Shown here: piece by piece, positions 49,697 through 58,049 of the stretch | Layout: every line of letters starts with the position of its first letter | How positions within the stretch are numbered: position 1 is the stretch's first letter | Assembly: GCF_004768545.1 (NCBI RefSeq) | Contig: NZ_CP038636.1 | Location: 930,001-994,000, forward strand | Source of the DNA: Cupriavidus oxalaticus | GTDB lineage: Bacteria > Pseudomonadota > Gammaproteobacteria > Burkholderiales > Burkholderiaceae | Direction of reading: 5' to 3' | Length of the DNA: 64,000 nucleotides | Program-made: the position numbers and the translations under genes | Notes under the pieces: model-generated | Databases searched by the model: none | Told to the model about the DNA's origin: nothing | Seen by the model: only the letters and a program-made list of their open reading frames with translations

Positions 49697-51151
49697 CTAG
49701 CTCCCCAGCATTGCGGCTGCCTGCCGGTACCAGGTGTCGAGATAGGGCGGAATATAGAGGCCCAGCATCAGCCCCAGGGCGAGGTGCACGAACACTGGGA
49801 TCAGCGCTGGCGGATGCGCCAGCGGCTTGAGCGTGGTGTCACCGAACACCATCGGTTGTACCCGGCTGAACACCGCGGCGAATGCCAATCCGAGAGCAAT
49901 CAGCAGGAAGGGCGTGGCCCACGGCTGCTCGCGCATGGCGGTCGTGACGATCAGGAACTCGCTGGCGAAGACCCCAAACGGCGGCATGCCCAGGATGGCG
50001 AGTGCGCCTACCATCAGGCCCCAGCCGACGGTGGGGCTGACACGGATCAGCCCGCGGATGTCGTCCATGATTTGCGTGCCCGCTTTCTGCGCGGCGTGGC
50101 CCACAGCGAAGAAGATTGCGGACTTGACCAGCGAATGCACCGTCATGTGCAGCAGGCCGGCGTAGCTGGCGATCGGCCCGCCCATGCCGAAGGCGAAGGT
50201 CATCATGCCCATGTGCTCGATGGACGAATATGCAAACATGCGTTTGATGTCGCGCTGCCGGATCAGGAAGAAGACCGCCGCGACCACCGATACCAGGCCG
50301 AACCCCATCATCAGGCGGCCGGTGAGATGGTTGCCCAGTGCCGCATCGGTCAGCACCTTGCAGCGCAGCACGGCATAGAGCGCCACATTGAGCAGCAGGC
50401 CGGAGAGCACGGCGGACACCGGGGTCGGGCCCTCGGCGTGGGCATCGGGCAGCCAGTTATGCAGCGGGACCAGGCCGACCTTGGTGCCATAGCCGATAAA
50501 CAGGAAGGCGAATGCCAGCGTGATGATGTTGGGATCGAGCTGGCGCTTGACCGCGTCCAGATTGGTCCACAGCAACGCGCCCCCCTCCGCGCCGATGACT
50601 TTCTCGGCGGCCATGTAGAGCAGCACCGTGCCAAACAGCGCCTGGGCAATCCCCACCCCGCACAGGATGAAGTACTTCCATGCCGCTTCGAGGCTGGCGG
50701 CGGTGCGGTAGACGCTGACCAGCAGCACCGTGGTCAGCGTGGCGGCCTCCATCGCAACCCATACGATGCCCATATTGTTGGTCGTCAGCGCCAGCAGCAT
50801 GGTAAAGGTGAAGAGCTGGTACATGCTGTGGTACAGGCGCAACCGCGGCGGCGTCATCTTGCCGTGGTCGTGCTCCACCCGCATGTACGGCCGCGAGAAG
50901 ATCGAGGTCGTCAGGCCCACGAACGCAGTCAGCGCAACGAGAAAGACGTTCAGGGGATCGATGTAGAACTCCCGGCCCCATGCCAGCATGGGGCCATCGG
51001 CGACGATCCGCACTGTAAGCATGCAGGCGGCGAGGAATGTGCCCAGGCTGAAGGCGACATTGATGTCGCGTGCGCGTTCGCGATGTCCCGTCAGCGCGAG
51101 CACCAGCCCGCCGGCGAGCGGCATTGCAAGCAACAGGGCCAGCGCAATCAA
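49697..51151 (-). CDS. hyfF: Hydrogenase-4-like antiporter-type membrane subunit HyfF
   Basis: A 484-aa membrane protein of the NuoN/M/L and MrpD-like family with about 14 predicted helices. Conserved charged residues of proton-translocating subunits are present in the membrane: MEAATLTTVLLVSVYRT (glutamate of the first channel), KVGLVPLHNWLPDAHAEGPT (lysine and histidine) and SSIEHMGMMTFAFGMGG. It starts 4 bases before hyfG and ends 1 base after hyfE, so it is embedded in the operon. It is expected to translocate protons or sodium ions. Confidence 0.9.
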   Translation of the reverse strand: MIALALLLAMPLAGGLVLALTGHRERARDINVAFSLGTFLAACMLTVRIVADGPMLAWGREFYIDPLNVFLVALTAFVGLTTSIFSRPYMRVEHDHGKMTPPRLRLYHSMYQLFTFTMLLALTTNNMGIVWVAMEAATLTTVLLVSVYRTAASLEAAWKYFILCGVGIAQALFGTVLLYMAAEKVIGAEGGALLWTNLDAVKRQLDPNIITLAFAFLFIGYGTKVGLVPLHNWLPDAHAEGPTPVSAVLSGLLLNVALYAVLRCKVLTDAALGNHLTGRLMMGFGLVSVVAAVFFLIRQRDIKRMFAYSSIEHMGMMTFAFGMGGPIASYAGLLHMTVHSLVKSAIFFAVGHAAQKAGTQIMDDIRGLIRVSPTVGWGLMVGALAILGMPPFGVFASEFLIVTTAMREQPWATPFLLIALGLAFAAVFSRVQPMVFGDTTLKPLAHPPALIPVFVHLALGLMLGLYIPPYLDTWYRQAAAMLGS

Positions 51152-51152
51152 C

Positions 51153-51812
51153 TCAATCCTCCTTCAGCTTTTCAAGGTGACGGATGTCCAGGCTGTCGAA
51201 CTGCTCGCGGATCTGGAACATGAACACGCCCAGGATCAGCACGCCGATCAGTACATCCAGCGCGATGCCCAGCTCGACCACCATCGGCATGCCGTATGTC
51301 GCGGCGGTGGCTGCAAAGAAGAGGCCGTTCTCCATCGCCAGGAAGCCAATGACCTGCGGCACCGCCTTGGAGCGCGTGATCATCATCAGGAAGGACAACA
51401 GCACGCATGCCAGCGCAATGCCCAGCGTGCCGCTGGCTAGCTTCAGCGACAGCCGCGCGATTGGCATGGTGAGATTGAAGGCGAAGATCACCACCAGGAT
51501 GCCGATCAGCATGGTGGTGGGAATGTTGATCAGCGTCTCGACGTCCCAGCGGATCTGGAGACGATCGATAACGCGGTGCAGCAGATAGGGGATGAGCAAC
51601 ACCTTGAGTACCAGGGTCAGGCCGGCCGACAGGTAAAGGTGCGGCTGGCCCGTCACGTAGCCAACGACGGCGGTGGCTAATGCCAGGGTCGCACCCTGCA
51701 GCGTAAACAAGTGGATCAGCGACAGGATCCGTCGCTGCGAGATCATGGCGAAGGCGAGGATCAGCAGCACCGCGCCGAGCAGGTTGACGAACTGGGTGAG
51801 GAGCGCAGTCAT
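51153..51812 (-). CDS. hyfE: Hydrogenase-4-like membrane subunit HyfE
   Basis: A 219-aa protein with about seven helices, whose C-terminal half is NuoK/MrpC-like (SKAVPQVIGFLAMENGLFFA, the buried glutamate of NuoK). The N-terminal half is the extra HyfE-specific membrane part (LVFNLLGAVLLILAF-like opening). It is transcribed leftward with 11 bases to hyfC before it and 1 base to hyfF after it. Together with hyfB and hyfF it forms the ion-translocating arm. Confidence 0.88.
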   Translation of the reverse strand: MTALLTQFVNLLGAVLLILAFAMISQRRILSLIHLFTLQGATLALATAVVGYVTGQPHLYLSAGLTLVLKVLLIPYLLHRVIDRLQIRWDVETLINIPTTMLIGILVVIFAFNLTMPIARLSLKLASGTLGIALACVLLSFLMMITRSKAVPQVIGFLAMENGLFFAATAATYGMPMVVELGIALDVLIGVLILGVFMFQIREQFDSLDIRHLEKLKED

Positions 51813-51823
51813 TAGCTTGTTTG

Positions 51824-52771
51824 TCAGTGAGCCAACAGCAAGTGGACCAGCATGCCGATCACCGCCAGCAGAAAGGCAGTGGCCAGGAACTCCGGCACGC
51901 GGAAGATGCGCATCTTGGCGCTCACCGTCTCCAGCGCCGCGAGCAGGATTCCACCCACGATGAGCTTGAACAGCAGCACGGGCAGCGCCAGCAGCATGGC
52001 CAAGGGGGCTTGCGCTTCAGCGATTCCCCACGGAAAGAACAACGCCAGGCCGATGCAGGAATAGGCAAACAGCTTCAGGCTTGCCGCCCACTCGAGGAGC
52101 GCCAGATGCCGGCCCGAGTATTCCAGGATCAGCGCCTCGTGGATCATTGTCAGCTCGAGGTGGGTGGCAGGGTTGTCGACCGGTACACGGGCGTTCTCCG
52201 CCAGCGATACCATGGTGAACGCAACGCCGGCAAACGCCAGTCCGGGGTAGATGGCCAGGTCGCGGTGAGCAATCGTCTCGACAATGGTGGTGAGCGAGGT
52301 CGACTTGGAGACCAGCGAGGCGGAGAACAGCACCATCAGCAGCGCCGGTTCCGCCAGGAAGCCGATCAGCATCTCTCGCCGCGCACCCAAGGTTCCGAAG
52401 GCAGTGCCGACGTCCATCGCCGCCAGCGAGATGAAGACCCGCGCCAGCGCGAACAGCCCGACCAGGGCGATCGCGTCGGCGGCCGGCGCGAGTGGCAAGT
52501 CGGTGGACACGGTCGGGACGATCGAGCAGGCCAGCGCCATGCATCCGAACACCACATAAGGCGTGGCGCGAAACAGAGGCGACGCATTGTCCGCGACCAC
52601 CGATTCCTTGTTGAACAGCTTGTGCAGCATTCGATATGGCTGCCAGACGCTGGGCGCCGATTTGTTCTGCAGCCAGGCCCGCCACTGATTGACCCAGCCG
52701 GTCAGCAAGGGCGCCAGCGTGATCGAGATCACGATCTCGAGTAGCTGTGACAGGGTCCCGGTCAGGTTCAT
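51824..52771 (-). CDS. hyfC: Hydrogenase-4-like membrane subunit HyfC (NuoH-like)
   Basis: A 315-aa NuoH/HycD-family protein that anchors the peripheral small and large subunits to the membrane arm. GWVNQWRAWLQNKSAPSVWQ and PYRMLHKLFNKESVVAD are the N-terminal cytoplasmic loop, and ARVPVDNPATHLELTMIHEA with ILEYSGRHLALLEWAA is the conserved loop equivalent to the NuoH quinone-site region. The acidic residues E-x-x-M-I-H-E are preserved. It lies 7 bases after hyfB and 11 bases before hyfE. Confidence 0.9.
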   Translation of the reverse strand: MNLTGTLSQLLEIVISITLAPLLTGWVNQWRAWLQNKSAPSVWQPYRMLHKLFNKESVVADNASPLFRATPYVVFGCMALACSIVPTVSTDLPLAPAADAIALVGLFALARVFISLAAMDVGTAFGTLGARREMLIGFLAEPALLMVLFSASLVSKSTSLTTIVETIAHRDLAIYPGLAFAGVAFTMVSLAENARVPVDNPATHLELTMIHEALILEYSGRHLALLEWAASLKLFAYSCIGLALFFPWGIAEAQAPLAMLLALPVLLFKLIVGGILLAALETVSAKMRIFRVPEFLATAFLLAVIGMLVHLLLAH

Positions 52772-52778
52772 GCAACCC

Positions 52779-54806
52779 TCATCGCATCACGGCCAGCAGC
52801 GTGGCGGCCAGGGTCAGGAAGCTGTACAGCAGGTAAGCCGAAATCCGTCCCTGCTGCATCCGGCCGATCAGGCGGGCCAGATACGATGCCAGATCGATCA
52901 CGGGGACATACAGCCAGCGCCAGAAATGGTCCGCAACCGTGACCCGGTAGCGCGGCTGTTCGTCGAATGGCGTCGGCAGGTCACGACGCATCAGGAAAAA
53001 CGGCTCGAAGATCTGGCGGATCGGCTGACCAAACCCCTCGGCAGTGTCCTGCATGCGCGCGGTGCTCCATGGAAAGCCGCAGGCCCAGGGCGGACTGCGG
53101 CGAAGCCGACCGTGGTAGAAGCGGCGCACCAGCAGATAGGCAAGCGCAAAACTGGCCAGAATACCTAACAGGAAAATGACCGGCCCATAGCTGGCCTGAG
53201 CCAGGCCGTTAGGCGCCAGCAGCCAGCCGCCGCCGGCCGCGGCCCGGGCGCCGAGTCCGCTCGCCACTAACTGCTGCGTCACCGGATCGATCAGCTGGAC
53301 GAATTGGGTCGGGAGCAGGCCCAGCGCTATGCAACCCAGCGCCAGCCACAGCATGCCCGCGCGCTCCCCGCGCCCGGCGTCGTGCGCGTGGGCCAACTTG
53401 GGCTCACGCGGCTGACCGAGGAAGATCACGCCGAAGAACTTGACCATGGTGTAGCCGGCAAGGGCCGCCACCAGCGCGATCAGCGCGGCGACCACTGGGA
53501 TCAGCATGGTCAGTATCGGCTCTGGGAGGCCAGGCGTGAACAGGAAGCTTTGCAGCAGCAGCCACTCCGAGACGAAGCCACCGAGCGGGGGCAGCCCCGC
53601 GCTGGCCAGCACGCCCAGCAGCGTCAGCCAGCCCACCCATGGCATATAGCGAATCAATCCGCCCAGCTTGCCAAGGCTTCTCTCGGCGGTAGCATGCAGC
53701 ACGCTCCCGGTTCCCAAAAAGAGCAGGCTTTTGAAGAAGGCATGGCTGGCGACATGGTAGAGCGCGGCAGTCAGGGCCAGCGCGGCCATTGGCTTCATGC
53801 CGTAGGCCGAAAACAGCAGTGTCAGGCCCATGGCAACAAAGAGCAGGCCCATGTTCTCGATCGACGAATAGGCCAGCAGCCGCTTCATGTCGGTCTGTAC
53901 CGCGGCGAAAACCACGCCGAACAGCGCGGTGGCCAATCCAACGGCCAGCAGCACTACGCCCCACCACCATAGACGCATCTGCAACAAGTCGAAGGACACC
54001 CGCAACAGGCCGTAGATCGCAGTGTTGAGCATGACACCGCTCATCATCGCCGACACCGGCGACGGCGCTGCCGGATGCGCCTCCGGCAGCCAGACGTGCA
54101 GCGGCAGGATGCCCGCCTTGGCGCCGAATCCAAACAGGGCGAGCAGGAAACCGACGGAGGCCCAGAACGGCGTCAGCGCCTGGGCGCGCATGTTGGCAAA
54201 CGTATAGTCGCCGGTGTTGGCCTGTAGCACGCCAAAGCACAGCAGGATAGCGATCGCTCCGATGCGCGCCATCGTGATGTAGAGATGGCCGGCGGCGCGC
54301 ACTTCGGCGATCCGGTGGTTGGCCGTCACCAGGAAGAACGATGACAGCGCCATGGTTTCCCACATCACCATGAATGAGTAGGCGTCGTCTGCCAGGATCA
54401 CCACGGCCATGCTGGCGAGGAACAGGTGGTACTCAAGGCAGAGCAGGCCCGGCGGCGTGCCTTCCCCCTTGCGGAAGTAGCCAGCCGCAAACGTCGAGAT
54501 GCCGGCCGCCGCTCCCCCCATGACCATCAGGAAGTAGGCGGACAGGCTGTCGAGCCGGACGTGGAACGGCAGTGCGGGCAGGCCAATGGGCAGCACGGCG
54601 ACCTCGGGCGTGCCGAACACAGCGTGGAGCGCCAAGCCGAACAGCGCCAACCCTAGCAGCCCCCCGATGGGGAATAGCAGGTGGGATACCAGGTCAAACC
54701 GATGCAGCGCCAGGACCCCTGCCACAGCGACAAGCAGCCAGGCCCCAACCACAACAAGCATCCAGTCGAGATGGAGCCATTGCGTGAGTGGGGGCACGCT
54801 GCTCAT
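52779..54806 (-). CDS. hyfB: Hydrogenase-4-like antiporter-type membrane subunit HyfB
   Basis: A 675-aa NuoL/HyfB-family ion-translocating subunit. Membrane motifs: MVMWETMALSSFFLVTANHR with the channel glutamate, FGAKAGILPLHVWLPEAHPA with lysine and histidine, and AYSSIENMGLLFVAMGLTLL. A long C-terminal part (about 500-675) ends in a soluble region (PPWACGFPWSTARMQDTAEG) and a final helix (AYLLYSFLTLAATLLAVM), as expected for HyfB. First structural gene of the operon; its start is only 3 bases after the upstream RHH gene stop, so the regulator leads the transcript. Confidence 0.9.
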   Translation of the reverse strand: MSSVPPLTQWLHLDWMLVVVGAWLLVAVAGVLALHRFDLVSHLLFPIGGLLGLALFGLALHAVFGTPEVAVLPIGLPALPFHVRLDSLSAYFLMVMGGAAAGISTFAAGYFRKGEGTPPGLLCLEYHLFLASMAVVILADDAYSFMVMWETMALSSFFLVTANHRIAEVRAAGHLYITMARIGAIAILLCFGVLQANTGDYTFANMRAQALTPFWASVGFLLALFGFGAKAGILPLHVWLPEAHPAAPSPVSAMMSGVMLNTAIYGLLRVSFDLLQMRLWWWGVVLLAVGLATALFGVVFAAVQTDMKRLLAYSSIENMGLLFVAMGLTLLFSAYGMKPMAALALTAALYHVASHAFFKSLLFLGTGSVLHATAERSLGKLGGLIRYMPWVGWLTLLGVLASAGLPPLGGFVSEWLLLQSFLFTPGLPEPILTMLIPVVAALIALVAALAGYTMVKFFGVIFLGQPREPKLAHAHDAGRGERAGMLWLALGCIALGLLPTQFVQLIDPVTQQLVASGLGARAAAGGGWLLAPNGLAQASYGPVIFLLGILASFALAYLLVRRFYHGRLRRSPPWACGFPWSTARMQDTAEGFGQPIRQIFEPFFLMRRDLPTPFDEQPRYRVTVADHFWRWLYVPVIDLASYLARLIGRMQQGRISAYLLYSFLTLAATLLAVMR

Positions 54807-54809
54807 GGA

Positions 54810-55085
54810 TCAGGCTCCGCGGCGGGCCGCACGGCGCTTGGCAGGAGGTTTCGCAACGCGCCGCGACGGCGCGCCAACCGGTGACTTCTCTTTGCCCATG
54901 GCTTCCGCTTTATCCGTGTCCACGCCGCTGAGGACGTAATCGACGCCATGCTGGGCGAGGTAGTCGCGGATAAAACGCCGTATCACCTGCGAGGCGGTCA
55001 GATCCTGCTGTGCGCAAAGGCGCTCGAAGGCAGCCTTCTTGTTGGGATCGATGAGCAGCGTAAGCCGAGCGGTCTTTTGCTCCAT
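54810..55085 (-). CDS. Ribbon-helix-helix regulator leading the hyf-like operon
   Basis: A 91-aa RHH protein. The DNA-binding unit is residues 1-46 (MEQKTARLTLLIDPNKKAAF, CAQQDLTASQVIRRFIRDYL). The C-terminus is strongly basic (RRVAKPPAKRRAARRG), which the 69-aa paralogue at 47349 lacks. It precedes hyfB by 3 bases on the same strand, so it is very likely cotranscribed with the membrane complex and may regulate it. An inverted repeat lies 32 bp upstream of its start. Confidence 0.82.
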   Translation of the reverse strand: MEQKTARLTLLIDPNKKAAFERLCAQQDLTASQVIRRFIRDYLAQHGVDYVLSGVDTDKAEAMGKEKSPVGAPSRRVAKPPAKRRAARRGA

Positions 55086-55116
55086 GGGAGCCTCAAGATG
55101 GCAATACGATGATTAC

Positions 55117-55130
55117 ATGATTCACATCAT
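55117..55130. promoter_or_regulatory. Inverted repeat upstream of hyf-leading RHH gene
   Basis: ATGAT-TCAC-ATCAT is an inverted repeat 32 bp upstream of the RHH gene start, surrounded by further ATGAT/GATGAT half-sites (55107-55112, 55132-55136). Clustered short half-sites suit cooperative RHH binding. Sequence differs from the ATAATG dyad near 47313. Confidence 0.4.
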
Positions 55131-55588
55131 AGATGATGGCCATGCGAATCCAAAGGACTTCGCAGTCGAGCCGCGCTCTCCCGCGTGGCGCCGGCGTCAG
55201 CAGAATGCGCACAGGCTTGCCGACCGCAGCATGCGACAAGTTGTAAACATTTCGTAGACCCAACCGATTGGGGTCTGCACCGAGCTTCGGATAGCGGTCG
55301 AGCAGTTGGGAGAAAGCGCCTGCGGTACCTCGACTGCTCAGCTCGGTCCACGCGACGGCAGGCCATACTGCGAGATCGCGTGTCTGTAGTTCGGACTAAT
55401 GCGAATTGACTGATTAATTATTTTTAGAGTGTCGATAAAAATGTCAATTCATTTTCCGCCACCTTTATTCGACATGAGTTCCAGCCGGATACCTCGGTGA
55501 CAAGTTTATTTTCTGCCACGGTTGTGGTCCAGTCCCAATCAGCCTTGCGGGGCCGTGTTTCAGTTCACCCTGCCGCCTCAGGACTGAA
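55131..55588. other. Non-coding stretch with decayed mobile-element sequence
   Basis: No gene is supported here. Its right half is unusually AT-rich. GAATTGAC (55403-55410) and GTCAATTC (55443-55450) form an 8-bp inverted repeat directly before the repeat at 55447-55502, so this resembles the decayed end of an insertion sequence. Confidence 0.45.
55447..55502. repeat. Insertion-sequence-like end repeat, copy B
   Basis: This sequence matches copy A at 31225-31281 over about 55 bases with a few substitutions and short indels. Leftward translation gives GIRLELMSNKGGGK and then a stop, the end of a protein whose body is gone. It lies about 24 kb from copy A and in the same relative orientation. 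Confidence 0.5.
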
Positions 55589-55616
55589 TGCCTCTCCCCG
55601 ACACCGGGGAAAGGCA
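55589..55616 (-). terminator. Hairpin after the response-regulator gene
   Basis: TGCCTCTCCCCG and CGGGGAAAGGCA form a 12-bp stem with a 4-base loop and one G-T-type wobble, starting 9 bases after the response-regulator stop. There is no T-run, so termination would be factor-assisted or the structure may protect the mRNA end. Confidence 0.5.
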
Positions 55617-55624
55617 GCAGGAAC

Positions 55625-56281
55625 TTAAAGCGGCGGCTCGCATATTCCCAGTCGCTGCGCCATCAACACAAGCTCGGCAAACGTGTGCGCCTTCATCTTG
55701 CGCATGGCCTGGCCGCGATGAATCTTCACGGTGATCTCGCTGATACCAAGCTCGCCAGCGATTTGCTTGTTCAGCCGACCGGCAACAACCAGACACATGA
55801 CCTCGGCCTCACGTGGTGTGAGGCCCTGATAGTTGGCTCGCAATTCATCAAGCTTGCGCATGCCACGGCGGCGCTGTTCATCCTTTTCCAAGGCTGCCGT
55901 CACGGCATCGAGCAGGTCCTGTTCGCGGAATGGCTTCGCCAGGAAATCCTCCGCGCCAGCCTTCATGGCAGCCACGGTCATGGGGATGTCGCCGTATCCG
56001 GTCATAAAAATGATCGGGACCGGGATGCCTATTTGCGACAACCGGGTCTGCAGGTCCAGGCCGCTCTGCCCGCGCAGCCTGACATCAAGCAACAGGCAGG
56101 TAGGCGCATCCGGAAACGCAAACGCGAGAAGTTCGGCAGCGGATGCGAACAGTGCGACACGCATGCCGACGGATCGGAAGAGATTCTCCAACGCGCCGCG
56201 AAGCGCTGCGTCGTCATCAACGATTAACACCATCGCTTCATCACTCGCGCTGTCCGCTGCTATGAAGCTGTTGATTGTCAC
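55625..56281 (-). CDS. FixJ/LuxR-type response regulator
   Basis: A 218-aa two-component regulator. The receiver domain has the acidic pair in VLIVDDDAAL, phosphorylation site D66 (CLLLDVRLRGQSGLDL), T94 (FMTGYGDIP) and K116 (FLAKPFREQD). The C-terminal LuxR HTH is LTPREAEVMCLVVAGRLNKQ to ITVKIHRGQAMRKMKA. FixJ/TodT-type receivers pair with kinases of the PAS or ATPase-fused kind. The giant kinase at 58050 lies one gene away and is a likely partner, though not in the same operon. The N-terminus could start at any of a few codons; ATG 56281 is the longest. Confidence 0.9.
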   Translation of the reverse strand: MTINSFIAADSASDEAMVLIVDDDAALRGALENLFRSVGMRVALFASAAELLAFAFPDAPTCLLLDVRLRGQSGLDLQTRLSQIGIPVPIIFMTGYGDIPMTVAAMKAGAEDFLAKPFREQDLLDAVTAALEKDEQRRRGMRKLDELRANYQGLTPREAEVMCLVVAGRLNKQIAGELGISEITVKIHRGQAMRKMKAHTFAELVLMAQRLGICEPPL

Positions 56282-56632
56282 GGTCTATCTCCAGTGCACC
56301 CATCGGTGCGGGTGCGCGAGCCTTCAGCCTGAGCCATGGGCTTCGCAAAACATTTTGTTACATCACGCTATGGGGTCGTCGGCTACTTATACCATGGGGT
56401 TAGTTCGAATCCGCAACCCACTGCCGTCATTCGGGTCGCGGCGATGGCAACGGCCGCACTCAAAACTTCAGCGGTCACTCATGCTGGTCATCGAACGGTG
56501 ATCGGCCGATAGGCGCATCCCGTCCAGAACAACGGGCTTTGTCATAGTCGACAGGGCCGCGTGGCTAGGTGTCGGTTCAGCGTGAACCGAAGGAAACGGT
56601 ATTCCTTGGTCCGCCGCTGGCGGGAACTTCTT
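56282..56632. other. Intergenic stretch without a supported gene
   Basis: This lies upstream of the response-regulator gene and downstream of the leftward Bug gene, so it probably holds the response-regulator promoter. I see no gene, repeat or strong hairpin. A TTCGAAT element near 56406 looks like a tRNA T-loop but has no matching tRNA arms. Confidence 0.5.
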
Positions 56633-57673
56633 TTACCGTCGAACATTGCCCGCGACGCCGGCATTTCCACCCTCTACCTCGTCCGCAACGAGATTGCGGT
56701 CAGCGACCAGCCTGCTCCAACGCGCAAGCTCCTGTTGAATAAACACCTGGAAATCTGAGGGGCCCGCGTGCACGACTTTGAAACCGTAACCCGAGAGTAC
56801 CTCGCTCTTCGACAACTCGGAAAGGACCTGCTTCACCGCTAGATCAAGTTTCTCGATTCTCTCCTTCGCGGTCCCCTTGGGGGCCAGAACGCCATACCAG
56901 CCGGTGACCAACATGTTTGGCAAGCCGGCCTCGGCAAAGGTGGGTGTCTCGGGCGCTATCGATAGACGCGCGTCGTTCGCAACCGCCAGTGCCCGTAACT
57001 TCCCGGACTTGATGTGTCTGAGGCTATCGGCGCCAGCGAAGACTGCGTCCACATCACCGCTGATCGCTGCCATGACCGCCTGGACGCCGCCGTGGTACGG
57101 AACATGTGTCACGCGAATCGAGGCAGATTGCGAGAGCAACTCTATGGCGAGATGGCTCGTATTTCCGTATCCAGACGATGCCACGGTAACCGGATGGGAC
57201 CTCGCCCGGACGACAAGGTCGGATACAGACGTGATTCTGGAAGTGGCTCCCACATAGAGAACCAACGGTTGCTTTGCTATGAGAGAGACTGGTTGGAAGT
57301 CGCTGACGGGGTCATAGCCCGCCGACTTACTCACGAGTGGCCCGATCGCGTAGGCAGCGAGGGCGAGCACCAGCGTATAGCCATCGTTCTTAGCGCGCTG
57401 TATGTGCCGCAAGGCGATCTGTCCGCCTGCACCGGGCTTGTATTGAAGCACCACAGGCGCTCCCAGGGCCTTTTGCAGGCCGTCGCTGAGTGGGCGCGCC
57501 AAAAGATCCGCCGGCCCCCCCGGAGGATAAGGTACGACGATGGTGACTGGTTGATCCGGGTAAGCTGCCCACGCTGGCTGAACGGAAGTCATCGTTCCTC
57601 CCAGCAACAGCCATGCGCCAAGCACAGTCGCGCTTCGCACAATGGGCGCACGCTTCGTCCTGGCTCGCTCCAT
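56633..57673 (-). CDS. Bug-family (TctC-like) periplasmic receptor
   Basis: A 346-aa tripartite-tricarboxylate receptor. A basic N-terminus (MERARTKRAPIVRSATVLGA) leads into a hydrophobic segment and AWA cleavage. YPDQPVTIVVPYPPGGPADL is the Bug signature, followed by LQYKPGAGGQIALRHIQRAK and VPYHGGVQAVMAAISGDVDA, where most homologues have YKG in place of YHG. The frame extends 25 codons upstream, but ATG 57673 gives a normal signal peptide. No TctA/TctB partner is near. It lies between the response regulator and the kinase, divergent from the kinase, so its ligand might be a signal for that system. Confidence 0.87.
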   Translation of the reverse strand: MERARTKRAPIVRSATVLGAWLLLGGTMTSVQPAWAAYPDQPVTIVVPYPPGGPADLLARPLSDGLQKALGAPVVLQYKPGAGGQIALRHIQRAKNDGYTLVLALAAYAIGPLVSKSAGYDPVSDFQPVSLIAKQPLVLYVGATSRITSVSDLVVRARSHPVTVASSGYGNTSHLAIELLSQSASIRVTHVPYHGGVQAVMAAISGDVDAVFAGADSLRHIKSGKLRALAVANDARLSIAPETPTFAEAGLPNMLVTGWYGVLAPKGTAKERIEKLDLAVKQVLSELSKSEVLSGYGFKVVHAGPSDFQVFIQQELARWSRLVADRNLVADEVEGGNAGVAGNVRR

Positions 57674-58049
57674 CGTCCATGTGGAGGTGCGTTCTACGAT
57701 CGCGAGGGCTTCGAGTCGCATAATTTCCGCGAGTGTTTGCACAATCAAAAGAGCTAAGCAATTTTGCGAGATGATTCTAGCGGTCGGATCATACGCGGAG
57801 AAGTCGACTTGCTACACCCTGCCTTTGCCAGTCGGCTTCGTGACAGCAAAAGCCTGCCAGGTTTTCAGGGCGTTGGACCAGTAGACGTATTTAAGTACTT
57901 ACCGCACGGCCCGCCGAAGGCTGCCCAATCAGTCATCAACAACCATCGACTATGTGTTGACGGGGGCGATTTGATAAGATGTAGCCTCCCGGCTGCGCCT
58001 GCAAGCAAGCCGTTTTTTTGCACATTTGTTCCCGATAACGGTGCTTTCC
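57674..58049. other. Divergent promoter region of Bug and kinase genes
   Basis: This gap separates the leftward Bug gene from the rightward giant kinase. It is AT-richer than its surroundings, particularly near 58000-58050, where TTTTTTTG precedes the kinase start. No gene is supported; open frames here lack starts or family features. Confidence 0.4.

Noticed and set aside
47621..54806. Functional [NiFe] hydrogenase / formate hydrogenlyase
   Set aside because: All four nickel-ligand cysteines are absent from the large subunit and no maturation or formate dehydrogenase genes are near.
56395..56430. tRNA-like T-loop TTCGAAT
   Set aside because: Flanking bases cannot form the T stem, anticodon arm or acceptor stem, so it is a chance match.
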